NCBI GenBank assembly: GCA_027422505.1
Contig: JAPQWV010000005.1
Span: 19,076,001-19,140,000, forward strand
Length of the DNA stretch: 64,000 nucleotides
Source of the DNA: Craterostigma plantagineum
Taxonomy: Eukaryota; Streptophyta; Magnoliopsida; Lamiales; Linderniaceae
Direction: 5' to 3'
Position 1 is the stretch's first letter. Every line of letters begins with the position of its first letter. The notes below the pieces were generated by a model that saw only the letters and a list, made by a program, of their open reading frames with translations, was not told the DNA's origin and searched no databases. Shown one piece after another: positions 10,871 to 21,235 of this stretch. Made by a program: the position numbers and the translations under genes.

Positions 10871-10949
10871 CACGTGATATCGTTTCTTTTAAACGTTACG
10901 TGGATGTAAGAATATCCACTCAAATGTCCTCATATCTCACCTATAAATA
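10871..10949 (+). promoter_or_regulatory. ELIP-4 promoter core: G-box, ACGTG element, TATA box
   Basis: CACGTG at 10871-10876 (a perfect G-box), TACGTGG at 10897-10903 and TATAAATA at 10942-10949. Type-A promoters thus have two ACGTG elements 26 bp apart; type-B promoters keep only the second. Confidence 0.72.
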
Positions 10950-11074
10950 TCCCTCGACTTCTTTTACTTGGCTCCCAACATTCAAAAGGAATTCGTTCTT
11001 CATTGTTTATTGCCTATCAATAAATTGAAATCTTCAACAGTAACTATTCGTCAATAAAGAGCTAATAATCCATC

Positions 11075-12017
11075 ATGAGTTCTGCTACTTGCTACACAGT
11101 GATGCCAGCAATTTCTTGCCGAGGACAAAGCAGTACGAGGTTTGGCCCTAACAACCTCTTCTTGGGAAAGCAAAGCTATGCCTTGGGACTTAAGAGGAAT
11201 GCAAAGTTTACTGTCCGAAGCATGAGAGAGGTATATATATCTATTAATGAGTTTCCTTTACATGCATATGCACAGACTTAGGTGGAGTTTGGTGCTGTTC
11301 GATTTGGAAAAGAAACGAAAAAGTATAATGGCAAGATGCACGAAACGTAACGCTACACTGTTTCGATAATAAGACCATAAGCTTTATCTTTTTCTTTTCA
11401 ACATCGAATTCCACGTACCAAACGCCTGAAAAAAAGAAGAAAAATTTAGTCAGCACATCCAACCGTTGTAAATTCGCTTACAGCATCGAGCCACCACACT
11501 TTTTCCTTTCTCTTCCTTACTAAATTCCTTAAACCAAACACACTCTTGGTAAACTGGTTCTTAATTTTTATAAGCTCAGGACAATGAGAATGAGGAGCAG
11601 CAGCAAAAACAGCAACAACAGACGCACGACGGAGGACCCGACCTAACTCCGAACAGAAGTAAGGTGACGACAAAGAGAACAGTTGATTTGTTCTCCTTCG
11701 ACGGACTTGCGCCCGAGAGGATCAACGGTCGGGCGGCAATGATAGGATTCGTGGCGGCCGTAGGAGTGGAGCTAGCGACTGGTCGGGACGTATTTTCTCA
11801 GGTGTTCAACGGAGGCGTTCAGTGGTTCCTTCTTACGAGCGTAGTGTTGGCGCTTGCCACTCTGGTTCCTATCTACAGAGGGCTTTCCCCCGAGGCGAAG
11901 AACAACGGGTTTTGGAATTCAGACGCCGAGATATGGAACGGGAGGTTCGCTATGATTGGGCTTGTGGCTCTCGCCTTTACGGAGTACGTCAAAGGCGGCC
12001 CTCTAATCAATGTGTGA
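11075..12017 (+). CDS. ELIP: Early light-inducible protein, type A (ELIP-4)
   Basis: Exons 11075-11230 and 11580-12017, product 197 aa. This is the type-A gene in its native context, with leader and promoter joined. It differs from ELIP-1 by Thr for Ile in the transit peptide (CYTVM). The splice acceptor reads TAAGCTCAG, where other copies have TATGCTCAG, a harmless-looking change 6 bp before the AG. Downstream it is followed by the relic, the MITE (12522-12756) and then the pararetrovirus. Confidence 0.93.
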
Positions 12018-13570
12018 AAAACTCATAGATTAGGGTTTTGGTTGTAAGTAGATGGTTGTGTGTGATGTATCATGATATCTCGAAATACACTGTCACACCA
12101 ATTTTTTACTCCATGATTTGGTTTGCTTTCTTCAGTTATTATTATTTTTTCTACTAAGCTACAAGCGTGAGTTTTACATTGGATGGTTTCTTATATGGAA
12201 TCAATGCGCCGGAATAAAATACAACTTCCTATTTAAAACAAAATTGCACGATACTATGGGACAAATCTTAAATGATGATCGAGGGTTAAGTTTTGGTCTG
12301 GTCTGAGAGCTGTTTAGATTGAAACTAATTTGCTGAAGACATGAAGAACTCGAGCAAGAAGCTGTAATGATGTAACTAACTTCTGATGTTTGCGGAGCCG
12401 TTGATCAAAAAAAGGATCTCATGGTGCTGTACAAATCTTGAAGCTCCGAGTACAAGTTCACTAAACACGCTCCAAGGCTGTTACAAAACCTGAACAGATT
12501 CCCGTTCTCAACAGGGATTGACACAACAAGAAAACCTAATATCGGACACAAATATAGATACGGAATTTGTTTCATGTCTAAATTATGATATTGGAAACAG
12601 TTCTAACTAAATCTTATAAGTATTATCCGTGTCAAAATTTGCCACGAGAACAACACCTACAGAATGATAATTTCGTGTCTAATGACTCAAACAGATATGG
12701 AACTTTTCGACACTGACTTTTCCGTGTCTAATACGTTTTTTTTTTCTTGTATTGTGAGTAGGTGGTTTGGAGCGTCTTTGTCTTCTCTTCTATATAAGAG
12801 CGAACTAGTGTAAGTAGTTAACACAGAGTTGAGAGAGTAAGTTGAGAGCGCCTATCAATAAAAAATGTTTCTATTGGACGTGAATGTAGACTCTGAAGTC
12901 AGTAAGGAAAGTGTCTGAGATTTTCGTTTCTTGGTTGTTTTCGTTTCAATTGCGTTGAAGAGTCATTCTTTCGATCTGCTAAACTCATGCACATCGAGTG
13001 TTATTCTATTTATTATATTTTCTACACTAACTATTACTCTAACACAAAAAAATCGATAAATAAAATGAGTTTAACGTCAGTTTTACTTTCGTTGTGACGC
13101 GTCGATACTTTCCATGATCGCAAATTTATTAGGATGATTATATAAGATATCGGTTAGGCCCATTTATAACAACCAAACTATAAGCGGAAAAAGCTAAAAA
13201 AAAGTGTGCTTAGCGAAGTCTTAAAACTAGGGTTGAAAACGGATCGAATCAAGTCGACTACTCCAATATTCAATTTGTATTCTATTAACGATTCAAATAT
13301 TCGTATTTTATTTGATTACTTTTCGAATAATAAAATTCCATTTGAATTCGTATTTGAGTTTATTCAAATCGAATGTCCGAATATATTTTATCTTTATCTT
13401 CTATTTAAATAAATATAAAATGTTTAAAATATGTTTTGATTATAATATATGATATGCTTATTTTGTTTTGTTTTGAAATAAAACTAATATATGTATGATT
13501 ACATTGAATTTCATATGCTACAGTAAAATATTCACCTATATATCGTATAAATATATATTTAAGTACTCGA
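12018..13570. other. Intergenic: ELIP-4 flank, MITE, interrupted AT-rich element
   Basis: Homologous to 2276-3815. It includes the CACTA-like MITE at 12522-12756 and the left part of the TTCGAA-rich element, which stops at 13570 where viral sequence begins. The rest of the element resumes at about 21433, to the right of the virus. Confidence 0.6.
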
Positions 13571-13713
13571 CAAAAATTAAAACTTTACAAAAAGGAATAA
13601 TGATACGTGGCATTGTTAAACCTATTAGTCCAGTTATCAAGCTGTAAACAGTTTGATCCCGTTCGGACCCAAGGTATTCCAGCCTATATACCATTAATCC
13701 AAAAACAACATAA
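13571..13713 (-). repeat. Pararetrovirus 143-bp terminal repeat, left (3') copy
   Basis: Direct repeat of 21268-21410, with no difference that I can see. Read on the minus strand it contains TATATA (13685-13690), and its complement holds TACGTGGC (13604-13611). It gives the insert an LTR-like, terminally redundant form, as expected from a redundant pregenomic RNA or a circular genome opened past full length. Confidence 0.85.
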
Positions 13714-14402
13714 AATAAAAATAATTTTTGTGATCATAAGAATTATATTGTCGAATACAAGGACTTTTACATAATAAAATTCTTCATTCAATTAATTCAA
13801 TCGGTAACAGCCTTTCCCTTCAAACGCCTTAACTGCGGCAACACGGGCTAGCCAAGAGCCGACACAGAATTAATCAAAATCAAATTTTATTATAACCTTT
13901 ATTCAAAATTTAATTCTTTCAATCGATTTTTAAAAGTTTTTTATAAAGAAAAATATTACATCATATTAATATATGTATATATATATATATGATATAAAAC
14001 CATGATTAAAGTATCAAGGCATCTTGGTGTAGTTTAACGTTAAGGTTTAGCCTTCCATTAAGGCTTGATTAAACAAAATTATAGAAAAGGATTAAAACTT
14101 ACTTGAAGAGAAGAAGTAGATGCAAACCAGAACTTTTATTTCTTCAACGTAATTTACAAAGAGGGAGAGAGAGTACAAGAGTGGAAAGTAAAAACTGCCT
14201 CCTTGACTTATGGCGAAAGGCCATATTTAAAAACACACAAAAAGTAAAAAGACAAAAAGCAGTAAGGAATTATGATTCCAGCTGGCCATCATCTTGTTCT
14301 TGTTCTTGATTCCTCTTGTCGGCCATTTACTTTATAAAAGTAGAAAATGTTGTCGCCACGCTAAAATTTTAGCCGCCTAGTGGATGCCTTGTCATTCTTT
14401 CG
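13714..14402 (-). other. Pararetrovirus non-coding region (promoter/leader candidate)
   Basis: No ORF of note. Downstream of the fourth ORF on the minus strand come a TTTAAATA-like box (about 14223-14230), a CT-rich stretch and AATAAAA (about 14136-14142). A good splice-donor-like CAAGTAAGT follows near 14097-14105, then AT-rich DNA with a TA run (13973-13991). In this family such a region usually carries the pregenomic promoter, polyadenylation signal and structured leader. Which of these is real cannot be decided by eye. Confidence 0.45.
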
Positions 14403-15779
14403 TCATTCCTTGTCTTTTCCTTTCATCCTTTTGAAGGATTCTTCGGTGATATTATTGATGGCGTCTTCGAATGATAATAAATCATCATCGTCAAAGGGGT
14501 CTTGAGCATCTTGACAAAAATCTTCATCTTTTGATGAGGTCCCCATAGTTACATCGGAAATATCAATTCCAAAATTCTTTCCGATATCTTTCTTTATTTC
14601 TTCCATGTATTCAATCAAAATTTCTTCTTTAGTCATTTTTCCTTTCTGAATATTTAATCTTCTAGAAAGGATTTCGAATGGACTAGGAGATTCCCTTTGC
14701 TGTCTCTTTTCAATTTGTTCTTTATAATGAGCAATTTTTTCTTTGATTTTGACAATTGTTTGTTGTCCTTCATATTCTCCCTGTCCGTCAATTCGGATCA
14801 TTTTCTTCCAGAACTTTGTATAAAAAGTTCTCCAAAGACAAGGTATATTCTGTTGGTTATGACCAACTTCTGGAGCCCATTTCCATATCCATGGGATACT
14901 GTACTCAATATAAAAATGCATTGAAGCCATTCCTTCAATCCATTTATTATTATGTTGAGCCTCTATTAGAGCTGGCGAAACTTTAACCCACTCAGTATAT
15001 AATTCTGAGAACGGTTCTTTCAAAATATTAATTGTGGCTCCATATGATAACCACCAATTATAAAACCAAGTAGGAATTTCCTGCTTATACACATCAGCAC
15101 ATATTTTGATCCACCAAGAATGTTTTCTTTTAACGTTTTCATATAAGAAAACTCTATGAAAAGCTTGGATATAATCCCAATAATTAAACTTAACTGTAAC
15201 CTTTAATTCTGGATGAAAATATTCTCTATCCTTCATTGGGTGAATTGCCCAAGCTTCAGGGGATATAATCCTCTTAATAATAATCTTGCTGAAGTTATAA
15301 ACCTTCTGATTTCCGGTAACAAAATGATCAAATTCACAAGATTCCGTGAACTTAAGAATATTTTCATAGTTCATCCTGTTTTTATAATATCCCCCAGCAT
15401 ATGATGCTGTATCAAGATACCTTTCCATTAAGGTCCATGGCTGGTCTTTCCATTTTAAATCACTCTCAGTTAAGAAGATTATAACTTCTTTATGAGAATT
15501 CTGCTCATAAATAAATTCTTGATCTTCTACTTCATCATCTGCTACAATTTTAGCATAAGAAGTCGTACCTTCTTGAGTCTTTTGTTCCTTATATTTAAGG
15601 AATTCTTTATACATTTGCTGATCTTGAGCACTCATGTTGCTCGAAGATGAAGAGAGATTTTCTCTGAATAATTTTCTATTGCCATGTTGAGCAATAGGTT
15701 TGCCACCTCTACCACCTCTATTAGAGGGATAGTTCTTCCCATATTGGGACATACCTGCAAAATTAGCAAATTTATTCAT
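14403..15779 (-). CDS. Pararetrovirus ORF4, unknown function
   Basis: 458 aa, open throughout. The N-terminus is rich in Gly/Arg/Asn (residues 10-35), followed by a Ser run. A central Trp- and Tyr-rich domain (about 100-330, with several WW and WY pairs) suggests a folded core. The C-terminal third is charged, with a likely coiled coil and an acidic tail (DDDD near 430). The ATG overlaps the polymerase stop as ATGA, suggesting translation by reinitiation. Its position matches the transactivator/inclusion-body gene of caulimoviruses, and it also resembles the separate second ORF of florendovirus-type elements. Both are inference; I see no diagnostic motif. Confidence 0.75.
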   Translation of the reverse strand: MNKFANFAGMSQYGKNYPSNRGGRGGKPIAQHGNRKLFRENLSSSSSNMSAQDQQMYKEFLKYKEQKTQEGTTSYAKIVADDEVEDQEFIYEQNSHKEVIIFLTESDLKWKDQPWTLMERYLDTASYAGGYYKNRMNYENILKFTESCEFDHFVTGNQKVYNFSKIIIKRIISPEAWAIHPMKDREYFHPELKVTVKFNYWDYIQAFHRVFLYENVKRKHSWWIKICADVYKQEIPTWFYNWWLSYGATINILKEPFSELYTEWVKVSPALIEAQHNNKWIEGMASMHFYIEYSIPWIWKWAPEVGHNQQNIPCLWRTFYTKFWKKMIRIDGQGEYEGQQTIVKIKEKIAHYKEQIEKRQQRESPSPFEILSRRLNIQKGKMTKEEILIEYMEEIKKDIGKNFGIDISDVTMGTSSKDEDFCQDAQDPFDDDDLLSFEDAINNITEESFKRMKGKDKE

Positions 15780-17656
15780 TGAATAAATTCTCGGGTAAGA
15801 AAATCTGGAAGGCTATTATCACTTCCCTTTTTATAAATTATTTCGAAATCAAATGGGGCTAAATGAGCCTGCCATCTCGCAAACATTTGTTTGGAAACAT
15901 CATGTTTAAAATCTTTTTGAAACATAAATTTTGCAGCCTGACAATCAGTTTTTATTAAAAACTTTTGATTATATAAATCATCCTGAAATTTAAGAACACA
16001 TTTGACTATAGCAAGTACTTCTCTAGCTATAGTAGCATAATTTTTCTGAGCATTATTCCATTTCCCCGAATGGAATCTAACTAAATATTCTTTCTTATCT
16101 TCTGGAGAGATTTGTTTTAAAATTCCTCCGAAACCTAAGTCAGAAGCATCAGTTTCAATAATTTTTTGCCAATTAGAATTAGCAAGCATTAAACAAGGTA
16201 AATGCGTAACCTTATTTTTAATTTTTTTAATTACTTCAGTGTGACTATCTGTCCACTGACAAGGAATCTTTTTTAGTCTATCATATAAAATAGACGTATC
16301 TATAGCAAGATTTTTATAATAAGGAGAAATATAATTAAGACTCCCTAAAAATCGTTGAAGCTGAGTTTTATCTAAAATTTGATCTGGAAATTTTGATGCA
16401 AACTCAATACTTCTATTAATCGGATTAATTTTTCCCTTTTCAATATTATGACCTAAAAATCTTATTTTGGTTTGGAATAAAACCATTTTTGGACTTGATA
16501 TAACTAATCCATTTTGAATAACAATTTTCTTAAATATATCAAGATGTTTAAAATGTGTTTCGATATCTTTTGAAAATATCAAAATATCATCAATGTAAAC
16601 GATAATAAAATTACTATAAGGAATAAAAATATCATTCATAATATTTTGAAATTCAGAAGGAGCGTTTTTCAAACCAAAAGGCATTACGTTCCATTCATAT
16701 TGTCCAATTGGGACTGTAAAAGCAGTTTTGTATCTATCTTTTTCAGCAACTTGAATTTGCCAAAATCCTGATTTTAAATCAAATTTTGAAAATATAATAG
16801 CATCAAATAAACGATCTAGAAGATCTTTTTTATTAGGAATAGGATACCTAATCCATTTCAAAACTTTATTTAGAGGTTTATAATTAATAACTAACCTAGG
16901 TGCTCCCCTTTCCTTTTCTGCCGCATTATTGACATAAAAGGCTGTGCATGACCAAGGTGATTTAGAAGGTTTTATTAAACCTTTCTGTAAAAGAGAAGTT
17001 ATTTCTTTTTTACATAATTCTAATAATTCAGAATTCATTTGACAGGGACGAGCTTTAGTGGGAATATTTTTCTCACTAAAATCATCTTCATAAGGTAAAG
17101 AAACAATATGTTTTTTCCTATTCCAAAAGGCATTTGGAAGATCGTTACATATTTGCAACGTAAATTCATTATATAATAATTTAATTTTTTCTTGTAACTT
17201 AGGATTTTGGATTTTATCCTCAATCGTAAGTATATTAATCTCCTGTTTAAGGTAATTTACCTGATTTTCTTTTGCTTTAATAAGAATAGAATCCTTAATT
17301 TCATTAAGAATCCTAGAAAAGGGTTCGGTAATAAATTCAAAGTAAACTTCTTTATTATCGAAGCTTCCTTTAAATCCATATTCATCAATATTCTTAATAG
17401 GAAATATTTTCCTAAGGAACGGAGTTCCAAGAATCACTTGGTTTGTAATATTCTTGACTAGCAAGAATGACGTAGGAACACAGACTTTATTTTTGCAAAT
17501 AAAAGCCTTGGGAATTTTATAATTAATTTGCAACTTTTCTCCACTTGCAGAGCTAAGGGAATGAGTTGTTTTGTGGAAATATTGGGTAGGAATTATTCCT
17601 TCTTGGATGCAGTTTAAATCTGCTCCACTATCTATTAAAGCGATAAGATTTTTTTT
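15776..17656 (-). CDS. Pararetrovirus protease-reverse transcriptase-RNase H
   Basis: Open frame with no ATG near its beginning; the first codons overlap the end of the capsid ORF. Order: retroviral-type aspartic protease with DSGAD at 17620-17634, then reverse transcriptase with the catalytic YIDD at about 16586-16597, then RNase H with TDAS near 16150 and a second conserved Asp in KTDCQAA. It ends in TREFIQ at 15776. It copies pregenomic RNA into DNA and removes the RNA. There is no integrase domain, as expected for Caulimoviridae. Expression probably needs a -1 frameshift from the capsid ORF, or the nine-A run is a one-base decay of a once fused frame. Confidence 0.88.
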   Translation of the reverse strand, partial: KKNLIALIDSGADLNCIQEGIIPTQYFHKTTHSLSSASGEKLQINYKIPKAFICKNKVCVPTSFLLVKNITNQVILGTPFLRKIFPIKNIDEYGFKGSFDNKEVYFEFITEPFSRILNEIKDSILIKAKENQVNYLKQEINILTIEDKIQNPKLQEKIKLLYNEFTLQICNDLPNAFWNRKKHIVSLPYEDDFSEKNIPTKARPCQMNSELLELCKKEITSLLQKGLIKPSKSPWSCTAFYVNNAAEKERGAPRLVINYKPLNKVLKWIRYPIPNKKDLLDRLFDAIIFSKFDLKSGFWQIQVAEKDRYKTAFTVPIGQYEWNVMPFGLKNAPSEFQNIMNDIFIPYSNFIIVYIDDILIFSKDIETHFKHLDIFKKIVIQNGLVISSPKMVLFQTKIRFLGHNIEKGKINPINRSIEFASKFPDQILDKTQLQRFLGSLNYISPYYKNLAIDTSILYDRLKKIPCQWTDSHTEVIKKIKNKVTHLPCLMLANSNWQKIIETDASDLGFGGILKQISPEDKKEYLVRFHSGKWNNAQKNYATIAREVLAIVKCVLKFQDDLYNQKFLIKTDCQAAKFMFQKDFKHDVSKQMFARWQAHLAPFDFEIIYKKGSDNSLPDFLTREFIQ

Positions 17657-20124
17657 TGAAAATTTTCGTCAATGAGTAGTGATATTTTCACTAACCATTT
17701 TTGAGAAGTAATAACTTCTAATGTTGAAAGATAATTGTCTTCATCAAAATTTTTAGAAGTACTAGCAAAGTCTTCTTTATTAATTTTAAATTCATTAACA
17801 ATTTCTTTTCCTTTTTCTAATTTAGAAAATCTTCTTTCTAAATCTATATGACTTAATTTTAAGTATTTTATTTCATCTTTTAAATTCGAGATTTCATTTA
17901 TTAAATCTTTGATATTAACTTTTGATTCATTTTTATTTAATTGATTCTTATTACGAAGTAATCTCATTACTTCGGACATACTATAAGGTTCAGATTTAAT
18001 GGTTTTAGGAATAACTTCTTTTGAAGTTTCTTCCTCTTTTTGAATTAATCTTTTAATTATATGATTTTTTAAATCTGGATCTTCTGTTTCTTTTAATATT
18101 TCTAGAAGATTATTATCCAGAACATTTAATTCTAATTCTTGAAATTGTGATATAATTTGATATAAATTATCTTCGGGTTCAGATTCTGAGCTTTTAACAT
18201 TTTTAGAACAAGATTGTCCTATTCGACAATTTTGGCATTCTTCAGATTCTGACGATGATATCTCTTCAATGATATTGTTTTCATCATTCGAAGAGGTTTC
18301 ACTGTCTGATTCTAACAGAATTTTTGATAATGTTTCTTTTAGATCATTATCAATATTCAAATTATTAATTTTCTTTTTAGTCCAACAAGTTGATGCTTTA
18401 TGACCAATTTTACCGCATTTGCGACAAATAATTGGAGGAAATTTCTTTCTGTATTGATAATCTTTATTATCTTTTGAGAATTTTTGTTCTCTTCTTTTAG
18501 ATTTTCTATATTTTCTTTTTTCATGTTGTTTAGGAGAGTATTTTTTGGATTTATACTCTTTACGAGGTTTGCTCGTAGAGGGGTTTTCTAAACCAAATTG
18601 ACTACAGAATTCTCCTAATTGTTTTTTCTCATCAAGAGAATGTCTCTTAAGTTGTTTGTTAAGCTTTATTTCGTTGCATAAAGCTAAACCTTCTTGAATA
18701 CAAGTTCCTATTAATCTTCCGTAAGTATAGGAATTATAATCTATACTAGATTCTCCATTTCTAAGAGTTTTCTTAACTCTTTCTGCAAATAAGAAGGGAA
18801 GACCATCAATGAATTTGGATTTCCAGTGAGTACTATTTGACTCAGGAAGTTCCATAACTCTACTAAGGAATGTATCCTTATACCATCTAAATGATGTAAG
18901 GGTTTTACATCTAAGATTTTGGAGCAGAGTTCTGACATTTTCAGAATTATCAGACCATCGGCCTGTAAAATGTTCTACAATGTTTATACATAACGTATAA
19001 ACAGCATTTTCAATTATTGTATCATTTTCCTCCTTTACAGTAAGGAAAATACTTTCACGGTCTGGCTGAGATAAATAATTATCCCACCAACCTTTCAACT
19101 GACCAGTAAAGCCAGCGACAAGCATTTGAGCTATAGTTTTGTCTGTATTACCTTGAGTTTTACAGACCGTACTATACATCATCATCCTATGAACCATACC
19201 GAAAGTTTGTCTTTCCGTATAGCCATCTAAATTCCATTCATAAATGCAATGACCATTATATGAATTATTAATAGTAAGATCATGTTCTTCAATTAGAACA
19301 TCTTGAGGAGTTGGCCTCGGGTAATAATATTTAGTCTGAATTGGTTTACTAGCAAATTTTGAAGAATTACGTAATTTATTAATTTCTTCAGTAAAAGTAT
19401 TATATAAATTATCAGAATTTTCAAGTTGATTTTCAAAATCTTCACTTAAAGTGTTAAGCTTTAAATTCTTAAGCTTATTTTCAATTAAATCTTCAATTTG
19501 AGAAATTGATTTTAATTTAAAATTAACAATCTCGGGAGGAGGTTGAATACTAGTAGAAGCTATATTAGCTGTTTTAATTTCATTTTTATCTCTGTTTATT
19601 AAAAGGTGATTTTTAATATCTTTTATCGAAGATAAAATTTCTTCAATATTATTTTTTAGTAAAGAAATTTGTTCTCCTAAAACAATAACATACATATTTG
19701 TATAATTTTGTTGTTTTAAAAGACCATTTATATGATTTATAGTAACAGTAATGGTTTCGTTTTCAAATAATTTTTGAAAAGCATTATAATAGCGAATTTC
19801 ATTATCCTTTTCAATTTGAAAGCTGCTTTGAGGAGGATAGATTGACTTCATATTTTTCCCCGTTGAAAGCTTATAGCTTCTTTCAAGAACAGAAATCATA
19901 TTTTTAAAATATGTTGTCAAAAACCAAGGAATAAAAGGTAATTTTTCATTACGGTTTGACAAATCGTTATAAAATTCTTCCTGGATAATAATTTTATCTT
20001 CATTATTAAAACTTTCGAAAAACCATTTTCGAAAAAGTTCCCATTTGGGTAACTTAAATTCTTTTTGAATTTCTTTTCTTGCCGGTGATCCCGGACTAAA
20101 ATCAATTTTTTGTTTTAAATCCAT
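17635..20124 (-). CDS. Pararetrovirus capsid protein with CCHC zinc knuckle
   Basis: About 829 aa from the ATG at 20124; an upstream in-frame TTG is not needed. The first ATG overlaps the movement-protein stop as TAATG. The N-terminal third is Lys/Asn-rich with coiled-coil character. The central region (about 290-470) has the conserved caulimovirid capsid core, with a WWDN motif. A basic Lys/Arg tract near 520-560 precedes the zinc knuckle C-x2-C-x4-H-x4-C (about residue 570). An acidic Ser/Glu-rich region and a C-terminal coiled coil follow. It packages the genome and would feed into the polymerase by frameshifting. Copy 2 differs by a few substitutions. Confidence 0.85.
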   Translation of the reverse strand: MDLKQKIDFSPGSPARKEIQKEFKLPKWELFRKWFFESFNNEDKIIIQEEFYNDLSNRNEKLPFIPWFLTTYFKNMISVLERSYKLSTGKNMKSIYPPQSSFQIEKDNEIRYYNAFQKLFENETITVTINHINGLLKQQNYTNMYVIVLGEQISLLKNNIEEILSSIKDIKNHLLINRDKNEIKTANIASTSIQPPPEIVNFKLKSISQIEDLIENKLKNLKLNTLSEDFENQLENSDNLYNTFTEEINKLRNSSKFASKPIQTKYYYPRPTPQDVLIEEHDLTINNSYNGHCIYEWNLDGYTERQTFGMVHRMMMYSTVCKTQGNTDKTIAQMLVAGFTGQLKGWWDNYLSQPDRESIFLTVKEENDTIIENAVYTLCINIVEHFTGRWSDNSENVRTLLQNLRCKTLTSFRWYKDTFLSRVMELPESNSTHWKSKFIDGLPFLFAERVKKTLRNGESSIDYNSYTYGRLIGTCIQEGLALCNEIKLNKQLKRHSLDEKKQLGEFCSQFGLENPSTSKPRKEYKSKKYSPKQHEKRKYRKSKRREQKFSKDNKDYQYRKKFPPIICRKCGKIGHKASTCWTKKKINNLNIDNDLKETLSKILLESDSETSSNDENNIIEEISSSESEECQNCRIGQSCSKNVKSSESEPEDNLYQIISQFQELELNVLDNNLLEILKETEDPDLKNHIIKRLIQKEEETSKEVIPKTIKSEPYSMSEVMRLLRNKNQLNKNESKVNIKDLINEISNLKDEIKYLKLSHIDLERRFSKLEKGKEIVNEFKINKEDFASTSKNFDEDNYLSTLEVITSQKWLVKISLLIDENFQKKILSL
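17649..17657 (-). promoter_or_regulatory. Candidate -1 frameshift site (A9) at capsid/polymerase junction
   Basis: On the minus strand, nine consecutive A residues in the capsid frame give A_AAA_AAA, a canonical slippery heptamer. The capsid frame stops 12 nt beyond the run, while a -1 slip enters the frame that directly encodes the protease DSGAD motif. Copy 2 has the same nine A at 46103-46111. A sequencing or decay-related loss of one A is the alternative. Confidence 0.5.
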
Positions 20125-21187
20125 TAGACACAAAATTCCATTTCTGACTCGGTTATTTCCTCGTCTTTATTTTTAGAAATTCCATGAACAATATTATCAG
20201 AATTAATTCTTAATTCTTCTACCCTATTTTGTAGATAATCGCTAGAGGTTGATTCTCTGACTTGAGAAGTCGAAGCTCTAGAAGGAGATCTTATCATATA
20301 ATCACATGGTGATATATGATAATGAGAAGAGGCTGATTTAGTCATTCTAGATCTCGGAGTTCTGTTATCAATAGATTTACGACTTTGATCAAACTGTATT
20401 TGTACAGTTCCATCAGTAGATTGTATTATTTGAGTAGGATTGTTTTTTATTTTAGGTTGAAGAGGCATAGCTCTTTCAATTGTCCAGTTTTCTGGAAATT
20501 GTATTTCTTCCCATTTTATAGATCTACGAGTTGTAATATTAGATCTACTAAAATTGGTTTCTATAAGAACAGTTTCGTTGATCGGTTTATCAACGATTTT
20601 ACACTGAGGATTCAGCGTATATAAAGGCTTATAATAAATTCTATAACAAATACATATAACTTCCGATCCCGGAGCGTAATTATAACCATGAGTTTTGACA
20701 TTTAATGTCAGAGCATCCAATATATTGACATCGGTCAATGATAATTGGAGATTTGGATAAACATTAAAATAAACTGGACCATGTGCCAGACTAGACTGAA
20801 TTCCATAAGGGATTGTTTCCAGTCGAGATTTCTACCATCTCTAAGAGCTGCTATAAAGCTCTCAGGTAAACCTTCTAAAGTTAATGGCTTAAAAGCTACC
20901 TGAACTAACTCAATATGAATAAACTTATGGTTTATTCTATATTTTTCTAAGTCTCTATTACTTAGAAGTCTAATAACCATTTCTTCATTATTTAAAGAAA
21001 TTGTTTCTTCAGTAGTTTTTACTACTTGTTTTAAACCTAATTTTTCAAAAGTTCCTAATTCATAGATTATTTTATAATCTATTTTAGGAATAGTCCATCG
21101 ATTTAATTTGTCTAAATCTTGAGGAATATCATACTCCTCTTCAATACTGTTTTTAACAGTATTATCTTTGCGTCTTATCAAATTCAT
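20124..21187 (-). pseudogene. Pararetrovirus movement protein, frameshifted
   Basis: The 30K-superfamily cell-to-cell movement protein. The strongest match is the region around RDGRNLDWKQSLM and the later PVYFNVYPNLQLSLTD segment. Copy 1 is split: the first ORF runs 21187 to 20735, the second continues from 20738. Compared with copy 2, four bases are missing near 20801-20804, just before the conserved segment. The C-terminal end is intact here and finishes in TAATG, overlapping the capsid start. Movement proteins enlarge plasmodesmata; this copy should not yield a full protein. Confidence 0.85.
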
Positions 21188-21235
21188 TTGATAAAGACCG
21201 TTAAACTACACCAGAATTCTTAATACTCCCACCAT

